Assembly: GCA_009692275.1 (NCBI GenBank)
Contig: SHZL01000061.1
Span: 1 to 11,252 of the forward strand
DNA: 11,252 nt
Reading direction: 5' to 3'
Origin: Lysobacterales bacterium
Lineage (GTDB): Bacteria; Pseudomonadota; Gammaproteobacteria; Xanthomonadales; SZUA-36
Shown here: positions 7,254-11,252 of the stretch, piece after piece
How positions within the stretch are numbered: position 1 is the first letter of the stretch
Layout: the number at the start of each line of letters is the position of its first letter
The notes under the pieces: model-generated
What the model was told of the DNA's origin: nothing
Seen by the model: only the letters and a program-made list of their open reading frames with translations
Database searches by the model: none
Program-made: the position numbers and the translations under genes

Positions 7254-8603
7254 TCAAATTCGAGCCGATTCCATGTGTTCAATCTTGGAAACTAAATCTC
7301 TTGGGGATTGAAAGATAAATGCCTTTCCGCGCTTGAATTTATCCAACAATTCGAGTTCGCTAAGCTTTAATAAATCGGTTCTGGAAGTCTGATACGTAAC
7401 CGAATGCGAGCGAGCGTGTGACTGAATAGTGTAGTTAAATCCTGGATGTTTTAGCGCATGAGAGATTACAGCAATTTGGCGATGGTTAAGGAGTCTCTGA
7501 AGTTCGCTCCTCATAATTGACTCGGTCTTTCTGAATTCTTCTGTCTTTTTCCTTAAGTATTCAAACAAAGCCGCGATGGATTCCAAGATTACGTCAAACT
7601 GGTTATCCAAAAAATAGGTGAGGTCGTTTGCATCATTCTCAACGTAGAGAAAGGATTTCGCATATTTGATAGGAGCTTTCTTAATTATCTTTGAGATCGA
7701 AATGTATTCAATCAGCCAGTAGTGCGTTTTGGCCATGTACCAGTAAAACAGAGCCCTTGCAGTTCTGCCGTTTCCATCAATGAACGGATGCTCGTACGAA
7801 AGCATGAAGTGCATTATTACGGCGCATACCACCGGATGAATGAACGGAACGTGATCCTCTTTGTTCGCGAAAACAATTAATCGTTTGATCCGACTTGGAA
7901 TCAGGTTGGCGTGAGGAGGCTTGTACAGCAAAGTTCCGTCGCGATTATCTTGAACCGTAACGTCTTCGTCCGGCCGCCTCCATCTCCCTGATCCTGTTGG
8001 ATCGTCTAAGGTGTCTTTTGTGAGAATCCTGTGAAGCTCTAGAAGAAATTCTATGCTTAACGGCTCATTTCGATTTTCGCGTATGAAACTCATGGCGTTG
8101 TAGTTATTTAGTATCATCATTTCACTTCGGTCGCGAGGGCGCCTTCCGCTCCGAAGCATGTCCTTTGCCTCCTGAGTGGTTGTTGACGCCCCTTCGAGCT
8201 GGCTAGAGGTTATCGCCTCCTCTAAAAGCGAATTGATGATATAGCGATCGCGATTTGCGTCGGTTGTGATTGGTGCATCTGCTTGAATGGATCCAGAAGC
8301 GTCTCGATCCATTTGATGAAGCCGCCTTAGCAGGCTTTCGGTCGTTGTGAACGTAAAGGGATTTCCATCCGGATCCGCAAATGGGAGCTTCTGGCTGCTG
8401 GCTGATCTTGCATGTCTCACCATCAGCCACCATTCTGCATGGCTGACGTCTTTTGGTGTCGGTTTGTGTCGTAGCTGGTCCCAATGCAGGTAACTGCCCG
8501 AGGGTTCTGGGCCTATTCCCAGGCTCATCAGCTCAAAGAAGCGGTCAGGGCTATTGTCTTCCCATAGGCCCTTCATTGGCGGTGGGCTTAGCGGTAGTTT
8601 CAT
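7254..8603 (-). CDS. Fic family protein, inhibitory motif plus C-terminal winged helix
   Basis: A complete 449-residue Fic protein, cytoplasmic, no signal peptide. Residues about 20-110 form a Fic-associated N-terminal region. SSQLEG at 133-138 is the (S/T)xxxE(G/N) inhibitory helix (Glu137), here N-terminal to the Fic core as in class II Fic proteins, whose Glu holds back ATP. The catalytic loop HPFIDGNGR then T-A-R lies at 272-283 with all key residues. A coiled region (about 345-370) leads to a likely winged helix-turn-helix at about 375-430 (RQIAVISHAL...YQTSRTDLLKL...FIF). Such proteins AMPylate themselves or other proteins; the winged helix may bind DNA. The gene is AT-richer than its neighbours and stands alone, with no antitoxin-like partner, which suggests transfer. 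No good Shine-Dalgarno site is seen; the start follows a palindrome directly. The target is unknown. Confidence 0.92.
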   Translation of the reverse strand: MKLPLSPPPMKGLWEDNSPDRFFELMSLGIGPEPSGSYLHWDQLRHKPTPKDVSHAEWWLMVRHARSASSQKLPFADPDGNPFTFTTTESLLRRLHQMDRDASGSIQADAPITTDANRDRYIINSLLEEAITSSQLEGASTTTQEAKDMLRSGRRPRDRSEMMILNNYNAMSFIRENRNEPLSIEFLLELHRILTKDTLDDPTGSGRWRRPDEDVTVQDNRDGTLLYKPPHANLIPSRIKRLIVFANKEDHVPFIHPVVCAVIMHFMLSYEHPFIDGNGRTARALFYWYMAKTHYWLIEYISISKIIKKAPIKYAKSFLYVENDANDLTYFLDNQFDVILESIAALFEYLRKKTEEFRKTESIMRSELQRLLNHRQIAVISHALKHPGFNYTIQSHARSHSVTYQTSRTDLLKLSELELLDKFKRGKAFIFQSPRDLVSKIEHMESARI

Positions 8604-8610
8604 GGCAGAT

Positions 8611-8635
8611 CTACTAATTTATGAATATTTAGTAT
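8611..8635. repeat. Inverted repeat 1 (proximal) of the fic operator array
   Basis: CTACTAAT (8611-8618) and TTTAGTAT (8628-8635) flank a 9-base spacer. The second arm matches 6 of 8 positions. ATTAGTTT at 8636-8643 is an extra half-site. The left arm ends 7 bases before the fic start codon. Confidence 0.6.
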
Positions 8636-8659
8636 ATTAGTTTGATTTAGAGGGAATAT

Positions 8660-8684
8660 CTACTAATTCTTTAGTTATTAGTAG
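8660..8684. repeat. Inverted repeat 2 (perfect) of the fic operator array
   Basis: CTACTAAT (8660-8667) and ATTAGTAG (8677-8684) are perfect 8-bp arms around a 9-base spacer. A further half-site ACTAGTAG (8688-8695, 7 of 8) begins 11 bases after the start of the second arm. Confidence 0.75.
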
Positions 8685-8726
8685 AAGACTAGTAGTTATG
8701 AGTTCGCTCGACTCCAATGAGATTTT

Positions 8727-8751
8727 TTACTAAGTTAGAAGAAATTAGTAG
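8727..8751. repeat. Inverted repeat 3 (distal) of the fic operator array
   Basis: TTACTAAG (8727-8734, 6 of 8) and ATTAGTAG (8744-8751, exact) flank a 9-base spacer. As in repeat 2, an extra half-site ATTAGTAT (8755-8762) starts 11 bases after the start of the second arm. Confidence 0.6.
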
Positions 8752-8765
8752 TCAATTAGTATTTA

Positions 8766-9121
8766 TATCATTGTCACGATATGAGTAAATGGCGGCGACA
8801 GCCACCCACTTAAAGATATAAGACTCTGTTGTGTATGAAAGAAAATACAGCTATCTGGTGATTGTGCCCCCAGTGCTGACCCTTATTGCGCAGGCTCTCG
8901 ATAATTGAATGCGACTGCTGCTCATTGCAATCCTGACGCGGCTGCAGCAAGCAGCAGTGCCGGGCAGTCCCGGAGCGGTTTTTCGGACAGCAAAAACCCG
9001 CGGGCGCAGCTGACCTTTCTCCTGTAGTCGATCGAGTTTTGGTGGAGACCATCAAAGGTAACCCTCAGTTCTGCTCCTCCGTCAAAAGCGGATACTCATC
9101 AGGCGTGAATTTCCGCACCGC
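8766..9121. other. Non-coding gap between the fic operator and the IS91-like remnant
   Basis: I find no gene in these 356 bases. Composition shifts back to GC-rich after about 8790, which marks the likely right edge of the AT-rich import. On the minus strand, just past the transposase stop and in its frame, an 18-codon stretch (9121-9068, with KFTPDEYPLLTEEQN) looks protein-like and may be a leftover gene tail. No tRNA, terminator or integrase site is evident. Confidence 0.4.
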
Positions 9122-9414
9122 TTATAGCAGCAACCGGCCAAAAGCAGCCCTTCGGGGCCGGTGGTTTGGGGGGGCCATTTTAGAGAAATCCCTCGCCGAG
9201 TTGAAAACCCGCTTCAATCTCTTTGCCCAGTTCATCGCAGCCCGTTTTTCGGCAGGGGTTTGGTCGGCTTCATCAGCCGGGTGACGCTTTCTGCGTTTGC
9301 CCCGCCTGGCCGGTGTTACCTTTGCCCGATACTTGCTATTTGGTGCGAAGACGCCATGAAACCGGATTAGATTTACTCGAGGTTTTGGCACCAGTGCCAC
9401 TAAGCTGGCCAGAC
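9122..9414 (-). pseudogene. Remnant of an IS91-like transposase (C-terminal region)
   Basis: Read on the minus strand, about 95 codons fit the C-terminal region of IS91-type (Y2, transposase_32) transposases: 'LVALVPKPRVNLIRFHGVFAPN' split as LVALVPKPRV and NLIRFHGVFAPN, then KYRAKV, a basic linker and NWAKRLKRVF. These enzymes move single-stranded DNA by rolling-circle transposition. The N-terminal part with the HUH and tyrosine motifs is absent, and the Cys-containing segment that normally follows RVF is replaced by unrelated residues before TAA at 9122. It is therefore an inactive fragment. Its upstream end butts against the truncated peptidase gene near 9400-9415 with no spacer, which marks the site of a recombination event. 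Confidence 0.75.
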
Positions 9415-10449
9415 CTCTACCGCGTGGACCTGGACAGCGGCAAGAAGGAGCGTATCGCCAAAGGCAGCGCAAGGCACCGCGGCTGGGTGGTGGGTGGCGA
9501 TGGAGCAGTGGTCGCCAATGCGCAATATCATGATGAAACCGGTCTCTGGCAGTTGTATGCCGGGAACAACCACGAAAAGCTGTTGTTCGAGAAGACCTCG
9601 ATGCTCGGTAAAATTGACCTCATCGGCCAGGGACACAGCGCCGGTACGGTGTTGTTTGACGATGATGAAAAAGACGACGCCTCCCTGATAGAGTTCTCGG
9701 TCGTCGACAAAAAGCAGGAGCAACTCTGCGACAAACTGTTCAGGAACGAATATGTAGTTGACCCCGACACCGGGCGGTTACTCGGACGCCTTGGCCCACG
9801 CGCACCTTACGCAATGCTGTTCGACGCCAGGTTGCAAGCCCGATTCGACGGCGCACGCAAGGCATTTCCCGCCTACCAGATGCGGCTGGAATCGTTTAGC
9901 CGTAATCTGGACCGCCTGATCGTATTCACCGATGTTGGTGATGATTCAGGAACCTGCTGGCGGGTGGACATTGCCACGGGCAGGGCCGATCCGATCGGCA
10001 GGGCCTACCCCGAAATCGATCCCGCCGACGTCGGGCCCACATCGGTGTTCGCCTACAAGAGCAGCGATGAATGGCCGATCGAGGCCGTGTTGACGTTGCC
10101 GCCGGGGCGTAAAGCGAGGGATCTGCCTGTTGTGGTGCTACTGAAGCAGGGGGGACGTCGGGTCCTGCCGATATGGTGGCATTTCTCTATTGGGAAAAAG
10201 ACCGGCACGGCATCAACAGCGACGCAACGCGCTATTTCCGCGCGGTAACGGGAACCACGACGTGAAGTGCCGACAACGTGCGGCCGATCTCTCCCGCGCT
10301 GAACGCCGAGCGCGCGGACGCACCGGTGCTGCTGATTCACGGCAAGGACGATACGGTTGTGCCCATCGAGCAGAGCAAAAAAAATGGCGGCAGCACTCAA
10401 GAGCGCGGACAAACCTGTGGAGTTGCTGGCGATCGATGTCGCAGAGTAG
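9406..10449 (+). pseudogene. Decayed S9-family (prolyl oligopeptidase-like) peptidase
   Basis: Coding starts abruptly as WPDLYRVDLDSGKKERIAKG, inside the N-terminal beta-propeller of S9 peptidases (serine peptidases with a propeller gating an alpha/beta-hydrolase domain). It reads on to LPVVVLLKQGG at about 10158, where the hydrolase domain begins. The frame then shifts and resumes at ADMVAFLYWEKDRHG, so the stretch with the Gly-x-Ser-x-Gly nucleophile elbow, of the order of 100 residues in the family, is deleted. Further lesions: an in-frame TGA at 10263-10265 and an extra A in the A8 run at 10377-10384 after IHGKDDTVVPIEQSK. The Asp of the triad remains (KDD), but the C-terminus with the His is gone; the frame ends at 10447-10449, 8 bases from the convergent efflux gene. 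The 5' end is cut off at the IS91-like remnant. No active enzyme can result. Confidence 0.85.
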
Positions 10450-10457
10450 AGTAATTA

Positions 10458-11252
10458 TCAATAGGTCGGCAGTTGTCGCGCTACATTCTTCTCGACGGCG
10501 ACCGGCTCTTTACCAAATCCCTTCGCGACAAGCAGATAGAAAACCGGCACCACGAACAGCGTGAACAGCGTGCCCACCAGCATGCCGGCGGCAATCATCA
10601 GGCCGATATTGAAGCGGCTGTTGGCACCGGCGCCATATGCCAGCAGCAACGGTGCTACGCCGAGCACGGTCGCTGCGGTGGTCATCAGGATCGGCCGCAA
10701 GCGCAATGCCGCTGCTTCCAGCACCGCATCGTGGCGCGACAGACCACGCGCCACGCCCTGGTTGGCAAAGTCGACGATGAGTATCCCGTGTTTGCTGATC
10801 AGGCCGATCAGTGTCAGCAGGCCGACCTGCGTGTAGATGTTCAACGTCACGAAACCGAGCGCGATCGGGATCACCGCGCCAAACACCGACATCGGCACGC
10901 TGATCAGCACGACCAGCGGATCGCTGAAGCTGTTGAACTGGGCCGCAAGAACCAGGAAAATCACCAGCAGCGAGATGCCGAACAGCGTGGCGAAATTCCG
11001 GCTCTCCTGCATGAAGCGCCGTGATTCGCCTTCGTGGCCGGTGCGGAACCCGACCGGCGCTTTCTCGCGCAGCGTACGCTCAAGAAACGCCAGGCCTTCG
11101 CCGAGGCTGTGCGGCGGCATCATCATGCCCTGGATCGTTGTGCTGTTGAGCTGCTGGAATTGGCGCAATACATTCGGTTCGACATTCTGTTCAAGCGTGA
11201 TGACTGTCGACATCGGCACCAGGCTGCCGCTGGCGGTACGCAGATAATAACG
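10458..11252 (-). CDS. RND efflux transporter permease, HAE1 type (C-terminal part)
   Basis: The frame is open from the right edge to TGA at 10458-10460 and gives the last 264 residues of an inner-membrane RND permease of about 1,000-1,050 residues. These proton-driven trimers export drugs and other amphiphiles through a periplasmic adaptor and an outer-membrane channel. Visible are the end of a periplasmic porter subdomain (1-80) and five membrane segments at about 86-104, 112-133, 143-162, 188-206 and 214-241, corresponding to TM8-TM12. Family signatures include AAQFNSFSDPLVVL, the P-M-S-V-F-G turn, GLLTLIGLISKHGILIVDFAN and LRLRPILMTT. The proton-relay aspartates of TM4 lie outside the window. 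The short tail after TM12 is normal for HAE1 proteins. Substrate and operon partners cannot be told from this part. Confidence 0.95.
   Translation of the reverse strand, partial: RYYLRTASGSLVPMSTVITLEQNVEPNVLRQFQQLNSTTIQGMMMPPHSLGEGLAFLERTLREKAPVGFRTGHEGESRRFMQESRNFATLFGISLLVIFLVLAAQFNSFSDPLVVLISVPMSVFGAVIPIALGFVTLNIYTQVGLLTLIGLISKHGILIVDFANQGVARGLSRHDAVLEAAALRLRPILMTTAATVLGVAPLLLAYGAGANSRFNIGLMIAAGMLVGTLFTLFVVPVFYLLVAKGFGKEPVAVEKNVARQLPTY

Larger units (their letters stand above)
8604..8765 (-). promoter_or_regulatory. Promoter and operator-like repeat region of the fic gene
   Basis: A very AT-rich 160-base stretch directly upstream of the 449-residue Fic gene carries about nine copies of CTACTAAT/ATTAGTAG, four of them exact. 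Six form three inverted repeats of equal geometry. TATACT (8636-8631, minus strand) is the best -10 candidate and overlaps the proximal repeat; no good -35 box goes with it. A TTGACT (8755-8750) lies farther upstream with a poor -10. Occupancy of the proximal repeat would cover both the -10 and the region just before the start codon, so repression is the simplest reading. The Fic protein's own winged helix is one candidate binder. Confidence 0.6.

Noticed and set aside
8604..8765. CRISPR-like or iteron interpretation of the repeated CTACTAAT units
   Set aside because: The units are only 8 bases, occur in both orientations as inverted pairs and have no unique spacers of CRISPR size; no replication gene is nearby, so an operator array fits better than iterons.
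8810..9055. 81-codon minus-strand frame in the gap right of the fic operator
   Set aside because: It shows no ribosome site, no domain pattern and a composition like random translation; a missing antitoxin partner for the fic gene was considered here and not supported.
10473..11024. 183-codon plus-strand frame rich in Gln, His and Arg
   Set aside because: It is antisense to the RND permease; such His/Gln/Arg-rich frames are typical shadows of membrane-protein genes.

Overview
The window looks like chromosomal DNA of a gammaproteobacterium. The evidence is an RhlE-type DEAD-box helicase, an HAE1-type RND efflux permease, a Lol-type lipoprotein signal and a secreted protein carrying the 'WYTYD...WLTG' module I associate with Gammaproteobacteria. 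Most of the window is fairly GC-rich. The stretch of about 7.25-8.77 kb is clearly AT-richer and looks imported. I cannot name a genus.

Left part (1-4692): the 5' 381 codons of rhlE run off the left edge on the minus strand behind a long leader. Next comes a minus-strand cluster of three envelope-directed proteins of unknown function: a possible outer-membrane beta-barrel, an exported protein with a DKLAHF motif, and a small lipoprotein. Divergent to it on the plus strand is an exported 355-residue protein of unknown function.

Middle (4756-8765): a 599-residue TPR-Fic fusion lies on the plus strand. It is followed by a scar made of an IS3-type OrfA N-terminus joined to the C-terminal tail of an unrelated protein with an R-x4-H (HEPN-like) motif. 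Convergent to these, in AT-rich DNA, is a complete 449-residue Fic protein with an N-terminal inhibitory motif and a probable C-terminal winged helix. Its upstream region holds three inverted repeats of identical geometry (8-bp arms, 9-bp spacer) plus extra half-sites. These reach to seven bases from the start codon and look like an operator array. Two differently built Fic proteins within about 4 kb, and the operator array, are the most interesting content.

Right part (8766-11252): a non-coding scar, a minus-strand IS91-like transposase remnant butted directly against a 5'-truncated S9 (prolyl oligopeptidase-type) peptidase pseudogene with several lesions, and then the C-terminal 264 residues of an RND efflux permease on the minus strand, which runs off the right edge. 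The stretch from about 6.6 to 10.45 kb reads as a zone of repeated insertion and decay between older chromosomal genes.
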